Source: Pedobacter yonginensis (GTDB taxonomy: Bacteria > Bacteroidota > Bacteroidia > Sphingobacteriales > Sphingobacteriaceae). Taken from it: a DNA stretch of 64,000 nucleotides. Location of the stretch: assembly GCF_003173595.1 (NCBI RefSeq), contig NZ_QGNZ01000001.1:1364001-1428000 (forward strand), read 5' to 3'. A program made the translations under genes and the position numbers. Shown here one piece after another: positions 55,319-63,452 of the stretch; within the stretch, counting starts at the first letter, position 1, and every line of letters starts with the position of its first letter. Below the pieces are notes generated by a model. The model searched no databases. It was not told the DNA's origin and saw nothing but the letters and a program-made list of their open reading frames with translations.

Positions 55319-55909
55319 ATGGACATAAAGGACATTGAAAAAACATATGAGCAGATGTCGGACAGTGAGTTGATTAGAATAACTACAACAAGTGCTCAAG
55401 GACTAAGACCAGAAGTATTCGGAATTATTGAAAATGAAATTAAGAAACGCAACCTCGATCTTAATATTTTAAATGGTGCTTTAGCGCAGAATATGGAGTA
55501 TTCAATCGAAGAAATCGAACATTACTCTCAATTTCTAAGGAATTTGCCCTGTCCAATCTGCAATAATGAGACAGAAAAACTTAATGGAACATCTTCACAT
55601 AAGGTGAAGAGTTTCATATTCGTGACGGTATCTGAAACTGAGCCAACTATTGCATGCCCAAACTGTTTGGACAAGACCAATAATAGTGCAATAATTTCTA
55701 CTGCGTTATTTGGTTGGTGGGGTATTCCTTGGGGTATATTTAAAACACCTATCTATATTTATAGAAACTTTAGAGACAAGAAAGAAAATAGAATAGATTC
55801 TTCAAATAAAACTTTGCTTTCATTTACACTTTCAAACATTGGTAAAATTGAAGCCTATAAGGATGATAAAGGAAAGCTACAAGAAATTATAGAGCTGAAA
55901 AAATCTTAA
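55319..55909 (+). CDS. Hypothetical protein with a zinc-ribbon-like region
   Basis: A 196-residue protein of no recognised family. Residues 1-70 are helical and charged (SDSELIRITTTSAQGLRPEVFG in part). CPICNNE (about 77-83) and CPNCLDK (about 113-119) form a split CxxC pair that could bind zinc. A Trp-rich hydrophobic stretch follows (ALFGWWGIPWGIFKTPIYIY, about 129-148), perhaps membrane-associated. The N-terminal part recalls short repeats found in other uncharacterised Bacteroidota proteins. Single gene in an AT-rich setting. Confidence 0.65.
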   Translation: MDIKDIEKTYEQMSDSELIRITTTSAQGLRPEVFGIIENEIKKRNLDLNILNGALAQNMEYSIEEIEHYSQFLRNLPCPICNNETEKLNGTSSHKVKSFIFVTVSETEPTIACPNCLDKTNNSAIISTALFGWWGIPWGIFKTPIYIYRNFRDKKENRIDSSNKTLLSFTLSNIGKIEAYKDDKGKLQEIIELKKS

Positions 55910-56127
55910 ATGCTACAAGAATTAAATCTATAAGCTCACATTTTTTGACAGCATACTAATAAACTTTCGCAAAGCAACTTACACGCCAAAGTATTACGAA
56001 ATGATTTGATGGTGACATCGATTACTACGACAAAGATAGATTCAGTTGGAGGCCGAAAGAAAAGAGCTTGTTTCAGATCTCAAATAACTTATTGTTAATT
56101 TTGTCTCAATGATTAAGCAAAGAATTA

Positions 56128-56667
56128 CTATCTATAACGAACTTGTTGTTGTTTGTCCATCATACCCATTTGATCTTTCATTTGTTTAATCTGATCGGCA
56201 AGGAGTTTATTTTTATCGGCTTTTTTGGCTTCTGCTAAATACATTGTGGCTTCACGTTTGTTGCGTTTTGCCATGGCAATACCCGCTAAGCTTAACTTAG
56301 CTAAGGCAACATTATGATCCATTTGCATGCCCAAGGCTAAAGATTTTTTGAAATATTTCTCGCTTTGCATAGGTGCAGTTCTGCTTTCAATCAATCCAAC
56401 CAATAAGTTGTAATAACCATGTTGAAGTTTAATTAATTGAGTTTCGTAATTGGTAATCCTGTTTAAAAACATTTTGGCTTTAGGCATATTGTCTTTTCTT
56501 AAAAACCATTGCGCTAAAAGCATGTTCTCATTAAAGAAATAGGTTACAATAACAATGATACCTAAAAGTATAGCAATAATGCCCCAAGGCCAAAACCCGA
56601 AAATAAATAAAGCTACTGCGCCACCCAGTAAAGCAAACCCCGCAATTAATCTGATAATATTTGGCAT
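56128..56667 (-). CDS. Hypothetical membrane protein with helical-repeat tail
   Basis: A 179-residue protein with two adjacent membrane helices (about 5-24 and 26-44), WPWG in the turn, followed by a soluble part of helix pairs (AQWFLRKDNMPKAKMFLNRI; EKYFKKSLALGMQ; AKLSLAGIAMAKRNKREA), like tetratricopeptide repeats. It ends in a Gln/Met-rich tail. This suggests a cytoplasmic scaffolding part on a membrane anchor. No function assigned. Single gene. Confidence 0.75.
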   Translation of the reverse strand: MPNIIRLIAGFALLGGAVALFIFGFWPWGIIAILLGIIVIVTYFFNENMLLAQWFLRKDNMPKAKMFLNRITNYETQLIKLQHGYYNLLVGLIESRTAPMQSEKYFKKSLALGMQMDHNVALAKLSLAGIAMAKRNKREATMYLAEAKKADKNKLLADQIKQMKDQMGMMDKQQQVRYR

Positions 56668-56784
56668 AAATTTTAATCTAAATTATTTTTTTTTTGCAAA
56701 TATCGTGTTTAAAAGGCAGAATTTAGATTTTAAAACAATAATTTCATTAAAAATTTACAACTCATAAATACAAACAATATCGAA

Positions 56785-57303
56785 ATGAAAATTCTATTCT
56801 CCTTAACCTTAATTGTACTTGCTATGAATGTTTCTGCACAAGAAATGAATAAAAAAATCCACGACCAATCTCACAATAAAGACATTCTAATTAATGCTTG
56901 TACGCGAGAAGGAATTGTGAATTTTCCAGAATTCAAGGAAATGTACGATCCTATTTACGCTGCCTATACACCAGATGCAGCAACCTTAATCGAGCTGAAA
57001 AAACTGCTTAAAAAGGAAAAAATAAAAATTGTTTTTGGCACATGGTGTGGTGATAGCAAGGTAAACGTTCCCAACTTTTTTAAAGTATTGGATGCTTTGC
57101 ATTTCAAGGAAAAGAATGTAGATATCATTGCAGTTGACGGAACAAAAAAAGCTGAAAATGGGATTATTGATGGCTTAAACATTCAAAGAGTCCCAACATT
57201 TATCATCTACGATAAAAAAGGGATCGAGCTTGGGAGAATAGTTGAAAGCCCTAAAACAACTTTAGAAGGAGACTTGTTAGCCATCTTAAAAAAGAAAGCT
57301 TAG
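56785..57303 (+). CDS. Exported thioredoxin-like protein with a single active-site Cys
   Basis: A 172-residue protein with a signal peptide (MKILFSLTLIVLAMNVSA). The thioredoxin-like fold is shown by KIVFGTWCGDSKVNVPNFF (about 86-104), VDIIAVDG and RVPTFIIYDKKGIELGR (the cis-Pro loop). The active site reads WCGDS, so the second Cys of CxxC is Ser; the protein could form mixed disulfides but not a normal dithiol cycle. It is followed 17 bases later by ung, in an apparent operon. Confidence 0.87.
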   Translation: MKILFSLTLIVLAMNVSAQEMNKKIHDQSHNKDILINACTREGIVNFPEFKEMYDPIYAAYTPDAATLIELKKLLKKEKIKIVFGTWCGDSKVNVPNFFKVLDALHFKEKNVDIIAVDGTKKAENGIIDGLNIQRVPTFIIYDKKGIELGRIVESPKTTLEGDLLAILKKKA

Positions 57304-57320
57304 TTACTTAAACAAAAAAT

Positions 57321-58001
57321 ATGTCAGCAGCATTAGAACCTGGTTGGTTAGCCGTTTTAGATGATGAGTTCGAAAAGGACTACATGAAAAATTTGAAGTC
57401 TTTTTTACAACAAGAAAAGCAAAATGGAAAAACTGTTTATCCAAAAGGCTCAGATATTTTCAATGCCTTAAATACAACCCCATTTGATGAAGTGAAAGTG
57501 GTCATCTTAGGTCAAGATCCATATCATGGTGTTGGTCAGGCACATGGATTATCATTTTCCGTACAAAAGGGTATAGCTACCCCGCCATCTTTAAAGAATA
57601 TTTATAAAGAATTGGAAACCGATATTGAAGGTTTTACAACTCCAAATCATGGAAATTTAATTCATTGGGCAGAACAAGGTGTACTGTTATTAAATGCAAC
57701 ATTAACGGTTAGGGCATCGGAAGCCGGATCGCACCAAAACAGGGGTTGGGAAATCTTTACCGATGAAATTATAAAAGCGCTTTCAGAAAAACGTAAGCAC
57801 CTGGTGTTTTTACTTTGGGGAAAATACGCACAGCAAAAAGCAAGCTTAATCGATCAGCAAAAGCATTACGTACTTACTGCCGCACACCCCTCTCCATTTT
57901 CTGCATACAACGGTTTTTTCGGATCTAAACATTTTTCGAAGGCAAACCAATTGTTGGTACAAAATAATTTAAGTCCGATAGATTGGAAATTGCCTAGCTA
58001 A
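57321..58001 (+). CDS. ung: Uracil-DNA glycosylase
   Basis: Removes uracil from DNA in base-excision repair. The 226 residues carry the water-activating motif [18 protein letters not shown] (about 65-82), LLLNATLTV and the DNA-intercalation loop [13 protein letters not shown] (about 191-203). Length and motifs are those of family 1 UDG. Co-transcribed with the thioredoxin-like gene. Confidence 0.97.
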   Translation: MSAALEPGWLAVLDDEFEKDYMKNLKSFLQQEKQNGKTVYPKGSDIFNALNTTPFDEVKVVILGQDPYHGVGQAHGLSFSVQKGIATPPSLKNIYKELETDIEGFTTPNHGNLIHWAEQGVLLLNATLTVRASEAGSHQNRGWEIFTDEIIKALSEKRKHLVFLLWGKYAQQKASLIDQQKHYVLTAAHPSPFSAYNGFFGSKHFSKANQLLVQNNLSPIDWKLPS

Positions 58002-58217
58002 TGAATGCTTATTTTACTCCGAAACACCGGAAAATTTCTTAACATAAATAATATTCATTTCAATATCTTACCACTTGGAACACCTCAGTTAACCTTAGAG
58101 AAGCTTGCCTAACCAAACGTATAGCGCAATGATTTGCTTCTCATTTTTATAACCAAATAAACCAAAGTTATATCGTTAAAATCATCCCAAAAAGTTCAAA
58201 ACTTTATTGATTTATAT

Positions 58218-58634
58218 ATGATTAACAAAACTTTTCTTGATAATTTAGAATACAAAGTAACAGGCGCTTGTATTGAAGTGCATCAATCACTTGGTCCGGG
58301 TTTGCTCGAAAGTGTTTATCAAAAATGCTTGATGAGAGAGTTACAACTAAGGAACATCAATTTCTCGGCAGAAGAACGCATAACGATTTCCTATAAAGAT
58401 ATTGTGCTAGACAGCGAATTGAGAGCAGACCTATTTATCGAAAATTGCATGGTGTTAGAACTGAAGTCGGTAGAAAGAATTTTACCTATTCACGAAGCCC
58501 AGATACTTACATACATGAAATTGTTGAAAGTACCCAAAGGGTTACTCATAAATTTCAATTGCACAAATATTGTTCAGAATGGGAAAAAAGCCTTTGCAAA
58601 TGAATTGATGTTTCGGCTCAATCCATGGGCATAG
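58218..58634 (+). CDS. GxxExxY protein (PD-(D/E)XK-like family)
   Basis: A 138-residue protein that contains the family-naming motif in GPGLLESVYQKCL (Gly-x-x-Glu-x-x-Tyr, about 28-34). The segment ELRADLFIENCMVLELKSVE (about 74-93) fits a PD-(D/E)XK nuclease core (Asp, then Glu-x-Lys). The family is widespread, often in many copies per genome, and its role is unknown. It is not in an operon; two inverted repeat elements follow at once. Confidence 0.88.
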   Translation: MINKTFLDNLEYKVTGACIEVHQSLGPGLLESVYQKCLMRELQLRNINFSAEERITISYKDIVLDSELRADLFIENCMVLELKSVERILPIHEAQILTYMKLLKVPKGLLINFNCTNIVQNGKKAFANELMFRLNPWA

Positions 58635-58720
58635 GCCTTCACTTTGATTGCCACGATTGCATAAACGCATTGGCTGGAAGACTTTCAGTAATACGCATAA
58701 ACCATCACTTGGCATCAACA

Positions 58721-59069
58721 ACTTAGGTGTCTTAGGTAACTTAGTTGTGAAAAATAAAAAAGGTGAAAGATTAAGAAAGCATTTGGTGATAAAATTACAC
58801 ACGAATATATGAACCACCTTAGAAACCTCAGACACCTAAGCCTCTAAAGCCTAACAACTATCTAACTGCATCAAATAATTAGGAAGAAAAAATAAAGATA
58901 TAATAAATTTAAACCCCTTAGCTACTGCAAATTGAATGTCCACAAAATACTTAGGTGTCTTAGGTACCTTAGGTGGTGAAAAATAAAAAAAGTGAAAGAT
59001 AAGAAAGCATTTGATGCTGAAACTTGCTCACGCACATATGAACCACCTTAGAAACCTCAGACACCTAAG
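58721..59069. repeat. Two hairpin elements built from 9-bp CTTAGGTNN repeats
   Basis: Copy 1: arms 58721-58748 and 58813-58840. Copy 2: arms 58950-58977 and 59042-59069. In copy 2 the left arm is CTTAGGT plus two variable bases, three times over; it matches the reverse complement of the right arm at 24 of 28 positions. The spacers of about 64 bases in both copies are related (GAAAAATAAAAAA, AAGAAAGCATTTG, ATATGAACCACC). Directly downstream of the GxxExxY gene. A degenerate arm may lie upstream at about 58072-58098. Confidence 0.82.
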
Positions 59070-59134
59070 CTTCTAAAGCCTATCAACTATTTAACGAATT
59101 TAGGCTTAAAATAGACTTGAAAACAGTTTTAAAA

Positions 59135-59605
59135 CTAGTACTCCAATGGAACGATTGGTTCTTTCTTAGTGGTTGACATAATCATCATGGTTTGGAAAGT
59201 CTTAACCACAGAAATCTTACTGATTTTATCCATGATTAATCGCTCGTAAGCTTTTATATCCTTAACATAAACCTTAAGCAAAAAATCTGCCTGACCGGTT
59301 ACGTGATGGCATTCCGTAATTTCCTTAATTTGATTTACCTCGTCTAAAAAGATTTGGATCGTATTGTTTTTATGGAAATCGAGTTGAATTTGTATAAAGG
59401 TTTTAATTCCTAATCCAAGTTTTTCTTCATCAACAAGAGCATGATAGCTTTTTATATATCCCGCCATTTCCAGTTTGCGAACACGCTCTAAAGTTGGTGC
59501 TGGTGATAAGCCAATTTCTTGCGACAATAAAAGGTTGGTAATCCGACCATTTTCTTGTAAAATCCTTAAAATTTTAAAATCAATTTTATCTAATTCTGAT
59601 GCCAT
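59135..59605 (-). CDS. Lrp/AsnC-family transcriptional regulator
   Basis: A 156-residue regulator with an N-terminal helix-turn-helix (ILRILQENGRITNLLLSQEIGL and LERVRKLEMAGYI, about 11-50) and a C-terminal RAM ligand domain (about 70-150, with VTGQADFLLKVYVKD). Such proteins answer to amino acids or related ligands and form octamers. It diverges from mntR, with 126 bases between the start codons. Ligand and targets are unknown. Confidence 0.92.
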   Translation of the reverse strand: MASELDKIDFKILRILQENGRITNLLLSQEIGLSPAPTLERVRKLEMAGYIKSYHALVDEEKLGLGIKTFIQIQLDFHKNNTIQIFLDEVNQIKEITECHHVTGQADFLLKVYVKDIKAYERLIMDKISKISVVKTFQTMMIMSTTKKEPIVPLEY

Positions 59606-59690
59606 ATAAGTTCAAAGGTATTGAGAATACAAACATAACCAAATTATATTCTAAATTTTAACATAATTTATCATATAAATTTTAAAATAA

Positions 59691-59714
59691 AATTTTTAGA
59701 TTTACCTAAAAATT
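59691..59714 (+). promoter_or_regulatory. Palindromic operator candidate for MntR
   Basis: AATTTTTAG (59691-59699), 6 bases, CTAAAAATT (59706-59714): a perfect 9-bp inverted repeat that ends 17 bases before the mntR ATG. Position and symmetry fit binding by a dimeric DtxR-type repressor; no measured consensus was available for comparison. Confidence 0.55.
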
Positions 59715-59731
59715 AAATTAGATAAATATAA

Positions 59732-60394
59732 ATGCAAAGTTTCACAGAGGAGAACTATCTTAAAGTTATTTATCACTTAGCGGAGAAAACAGAAACCGTT
59801 CAAACGAACGCTATTGCTGAACAAATTCAAACTAAGCCAGCATCCGTAACCGATATGATTAAAAAATTAGCCGAAAAGGGATTGGTCGATTATATTAAAT
59901 ATCAAGGGGTTAGTTTAACGGAAAAAGGGAAATCAGCTGCAATTGATATTGTGCGTAAACACCGCCTTTGGGAAGTATTTTTGGTAGATAAGCTTAATTT
60001 TAAATGGGACGAAGTGCATGATGTTGCAGAAGAATTAGAACACATCAAATCGGTGAGTTTGATTGAAAGGTTAGATGAGTTTTTGGGTTTTCCAAAATCC
60101 GACCCTCACGGGGATCCCATTCCAGATAAACACGGACGATTTGCAAAAACCCAGTTTATAAAACTGATAGACTTAAAGATTGGCGATTCTGGAACGATTA
60201 CCGGCGTAAGCCAGCACAGTTCAGCATTTTTAAAACACTTGGAAAAATTAGGTCTAACCCTTGGCAAACAAATTCAAATTACTGATGTTACGGATTTCGA
60301 TGGTTCAGTAGAAATTCTTTCTAGCGATAAACAAATCAATATTAGTAGAGAAGTGGCAAAACATATTTTAATAAGTAGTAATGGCAAAATCTGA
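59732..60394 (+). CDS. DtxR/MntR-family metal-dependent repressor
   Basis: A 220-residue regulator. The winged helix (1-70: TEENYLKVIYHLAEK, QTKPASVTDMIKKLAEKGLVDY in part) is followed by the metal-binding and dimerisation domain (about 72-140, with RKHRLWEVFLVDKL, HDVAEELEHI and PHGDPIPD) and a C-terminal FeoA-like SH3 domain (about 145-215). It overlaps the Nramp transporter gene by 14 bases, so manganese is the likely co-repressor; iron is the alternative. Confidence 0.92.
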   Translation: MQSFTEENYLKVIYHLAEKTETVQTNAIAEQIQTKPASVTDMIKKLAEKGLVDYIKYQGVSLTEKGKSAAIDIVRKHRLWEVFLVDKLNFKWDEVHDVAEELEHIKSVSLIERLDEFLGFPKSDPHGDPIPDKHGRFAKTQFIKLIDLKIGDSGTITGVSQHSSAFLKHLEKLGLTLGKQIQITDVTDFDGSVEILSSDKQINISREVAKHILISSNGKI

Positions 60395-62243
60395 ATCGTT
60401 AAGTGAAGTACATCAGAGTGTAGCAACAGATAAAAGAAAAGGCTGGAAACGAATTTTATCCTTTATTGGGCCAGCCTACTTAATTAGCGTAGGTTACATG
60501 GATCCAGGAAACTGGGCAACAGATTTGGCGGGCGGAAGTAAATTTGGTTATCAACTGATTTGGGTTTTGTTGATGTCCAATCTAATCGCGCTTTTGCTTC
60601 AATCTTTAAGTGCCAGATTGGGTATCGTAAGAGGATTAGATTTAGCGCAAGCATCCAAACATGCTTATCCACGCTGGGCAAACATTCCATTATTTGGACT
60701 GGCGCAAACTGCCATCATAGCGTGCGATTTAGCCGAAATTATCGGAATGGCCATCGGCTTACAGTTGCTGTTTGGCTTACCCCTAATTTGGGGAATTTCC
60801 ATTACCATTTTCGATACTATTTTACTTTTATTCTTGCTAAATAAAGGAATGAGAGCCATGGAAGGCTTTATCGTATCAATGGTTTTTATTGTTGGCATTT
60901 CTTTTTTAGTCGAAATGTTTATTGTAGAGCCGTCCTTGAAAGAAGTTGCGAGGGGATTTGAACCATCACTATTAAGTGGCGATGCCTTATACATTGCAAT
61001 TGGAATCATCGGTGCTACCGTTATGCCGCATAACCTCTATCTCCATTCATCACTCGTACAAACCAGAAAAATAGAACGCACAACCAAAGGCATACAAGAG
61101 GCATTAAAATTTAATTTAATTGACACTACAGTTGCGCTTAATCTCGCATTCTTTGTAAATGCGGCCATTTTGATTTTAGCAGCGGCTGCGTTTTATAAAA
61201 ATGGCCTACATGAAGTAGCAGAAATTCAGGATGCACATAAGCTATTGTCTAATATTTTTGGGAACATTGCCCCTGCCCTTTTTGCCATCGCCCTAATCGC
61301 TGCAGGTCAAAGTTCTACGGTTACAGGTACCCTTGCCGGACAAATTATTATGGAAGGCCACATTAACCTCAGGATTCAACCTTGGCTTAGGAGATTAATT
61401 ACCCGCCTATTGGCGATTATACCTGCATTTTTTACCATTCTGCATTATGGCGATGATGCGCTTGGAGGACTATTGGTACTCAGTCAGGTGGTGCTTAGTT
61501 TACAACTAGGCTTTGCTATTATTCCACTGATTCACTTCACATCCGATAAAAAATTGATGAAAGATTTTGCCATTAAGTTATGGGTGAAGGTTTTGGCGTG
61601 GACAAGTGCACTCGGAATAATTGCGCTGAATGTTAAACTCGTTATTGAAGAAATTTCTGGCTGGACGAAGGAGGCTAACCATTGGTGGATTTATGTGATC
61701 ATTTTCCCAGTCGTAATCCTGATTGTGCTCTTGTTGCTATATGTTTTCTTTCATCCAATTATTAATAAGCGAAACACTGAGCGACAAATGGTTCCACATG
61801 GCAATGCACTGGAAATTGAAAATATAGAAAAAGTGACATATGAGCGGATTGGCATCGCTGTTGATTTTTCGAAAAATGATAGAAACACGATTAGACATGC
61901 GCTGATTCAAGGTGGAAAAGATGCGCATTACTATTTAATCCATGTAGTTGAAACTGCCGCGGCGCGCTATCACGGAGATGTTGTTATGGACCATGAAACG
62001 CAAAGCGATGGGGAAAATCTCGAAAAATACAGGCAAAACCTAGCCGATTTAGGCTACAACTCTTCGGCATTTATAGGTTTTGGAGGAACTGCAAATGCCA
62101 TTGCAAAAATTAGCAACTCGAATAAACTAGAATTATTGGTAATGGGTGCGCATGGGCATAAAGGACTTAAAGACCTCATTTTTGGTACAACAGTAGATTC
62201 GGTTAGGCACAAGGTAAACATGCCTGTTTTAATTATCAGGTAG
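60381..62243 (+). CDS. Nramp Mn2+/H+ symporter fused to a universal stress protein domain
   Basis: A 620-residue protein. Residues 1-460 are an Nramp transporter: the metal-binding DPGNWATD (about 40-47, helix 1) and ATVMPHNLYLHSS (about 213-225, helix 6) are intact, with about 11 membrane helices. Residues about 485-620 form a cytoplasmic UspA domain (YERIGIAVDFSKND at its start) with the ATP-binding pattern G-x2-G-x9-G-T in MGAHGHKGLKDLIFGTT (about 597-613). Translational overlap with the metal repressor gene argues for Mn2+ uptake under metal control. Its stop directly abuts the convergent gene's stop. Confidence 0.94.
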   Translation: MAKSESLSEVHQSVATDKRKGWKRILSFIGPAYLISVGYMDPGNWATDLAGGSKFGYQLIWVLLMSNLIALLLQSLSARLGIVRGLDLAQASKHAYPRWANIPLFGLAQTAIIACDLAEIIGMAIGLQLLFGLPLIWGISITIFDTILLLFLLNKGMRAMEGFIVSMVFIVGISFLVEMFIVEPSLKEVARGFEPSLLSGDALYIAIGIIGATVMPHNLYLHSSLVQTRKIERTTKGIQEALKFNLIDTTVALNLAFFVNAAILILAAAAFYKNGLHEVAEIQDAHKLLSNIFGNIAPALFAIALIAAGQSSTVTGTLAGQIIMEGHINLRIQPWLRRLITRLLAIIPAFFTILHYGDDALGGLLVLSQVVLSLQLGFAIIPLIHFTSDKKLMKDFAIKLWVKVLAWTSALGIIALNVKLVIEEISGWTKEANHWWIYVIIFPVVILIVLLLLYVFFHPIINKRNTERQMVPHGNALEIENIEKVTYERIGIAVDFSKNDRNTIRHALIQGGKDAHYYLIHVVETAAARYHGDVVMDHETQSDGENLEKYRQNLADLGYNSSAFIGFGGTANAIAKISNSNKLELLVMGAHGHKGLKDLIFGTTVDSVRHKVNMPVLIIR

Positions 62244-62720
62244 TTACTTAAGCAGTTTCATAATTTTCTGAATACCACCATCACCACTGTTGTAGAGTAA
62301 AAGCTTATTATTGGTGGCGTAAAGGTACATTGCAGGGTATTTTGACGGAAGAAATGCAGGAATAAAAATTTTGTTTTTATCTTGAAGTACCATCACATTA
62401 GGTTTTGTATTGAGGCCTGGGGCATAAGATTTGAAAAATTGAGGGATGATGTACGCCTCATCAAGGGTGATCATGTAAATATTTACATCTTTAAATTTAG
62501 CAAAATTGGTGTTGAGCACTTTAGCTTCCCGTTGGCAATGTTCGCAGGTACAATCAAATAGAATAAACAAGTTCTTTTTTCCCTGTTTCAAATCCTTGTT
62601 TGCGAATGGTTTTCCATCAAGCTTGAAAAACGTAAATTGAGGCAAAAGTGTTGGCTGTTGTGCCTTTACTTGCAGGGATATAAAAAAAATGACAGCTAAA
62701 AGGATGTTTTTTAATTTCAT
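62244..62720 (-). CDS. Exported thioredoxin-like (TlpA-type) protein
   Basis: A 158-residue protein with a signal peptide (MKLKNILLAVIFFISLQVKA). The thioredoxin-like domain holds the redox motif in FDCTCEHCQREAKVL (CEHC, about 57-60), then an AYIIPQFFKSY region and a C-terminal strand (AMYLYATNNKLL). It would act in thiol-disulfide exchange in the periplasm. The 3' end abuts the transporter gene with no spacer. Confidence 0.86.
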   Translation of the reverse strand: MKLKNILLAVIFFISLQVKAQQPTLLPQFTFFKLDGKPFANKDLKQGKKNLFILFDCTCEHCQREAKVLNTNFAKFKDVNIYMITLDEAYIIPQFFKSYAPGLNTKPNVMVLQDKNKIFIPAFLPSKYPAMYLYATNNKLLLYNSGDGGIQKIMKLLK

Positions 62721-62940
62721 TGCGGTGTTTTAAAGACTTCAAACTTAAATGAATAAATGATTAACCGGCAAATAAAAATGAGGTTTTACAAACAGATGAG
62801 CAAATCAGCTGTTAAATACTGCGTGTTGATTTAATTTTAAAATAATTATCACCCAATTTTTAAGATATTTGCACTCCGCATAAATTAACGGTTACTAAAA
62901 GCGCAGATCTGAATTTGATTTGCAGATAGGAATATAAATT

Positions 62941-63390
62941 TTGAAAAACGACATCAACATAAAAAATAAAAGAGCTTATTTCGACTATAATTTAATTGAT
63001 AAATATGTAGCAGGAATAGCCCTTTTGGGAACGGAAATTAAAGCAATTAGGCAAGGTAAAGCCAACATGACGGATGCTTTCTGCATGTTTATCGGTGGAA
63101 ACCTGTACGTTAGAAACCTTCACATTTCGGAATATAGCCACAGTTCCTTTTATCACCACGACATCAAGAGAGATCGCGCACTATTGCTTCAGAAAAAAGA
63201 GATCAGAAAACTTAAACTTAAAGGAGAAGAGAAAGGTTACACCATTGTTCCGTTACGCATCTTCATTAACGAACGTGGCTTCGCAAAAATGGAAATTTCA
63301 TTGGCACAGGGTAAAAAAGAATTTGATAAACGCGACAGCTTGAAAGACAAGGACGTTAAACGCGAAATGGACAGGGCCATGAAAAGGTAA
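62941..63390 (+). CDS. smpB: SsrA-binding protein
   Basis: Partner of tmRNA in ribosome rescue. The 149 residues include KRAYFDYNLIDKYVAGIALLGTEIKAIRQGK (in part) near the N-terminus, NLYVRNLHISEYSHS, and the basic C-terminal tail that enters the mRNA channel (GKKEFDKRDSLKDKDVKREM in part). The start codon is TTG; no in-frame ATG is positioned to give the family N-terminus. No tmRNA gene was noticed in the window. Confidence 0.95.
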   Translation: MKNDINIKNKRAYFDYNLIDKYVAGIALLGTEIKAIRQGKANMTDAFCMFIGGNLYVRNLHISEYSHSSFYHHDIKRDRALLLQKKEIRKLKLKGEEKGYTIVPLRIFINERGFAKMEISLAQGKKEFDKRDSLKDKDVKREMDRAMKR

Positions 63391-63452
63391 TCGCCTTGCA
63401 GCCAATTAATACACATGAACTATCAATCTATTGCGTTTTGGGTAGCTTTAAG

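Noticed and set aside
62721..63452. tmRNA gene near smpB
   Set aside because: No tRNA-like ends or tag-peptide frame were seen around smpB.
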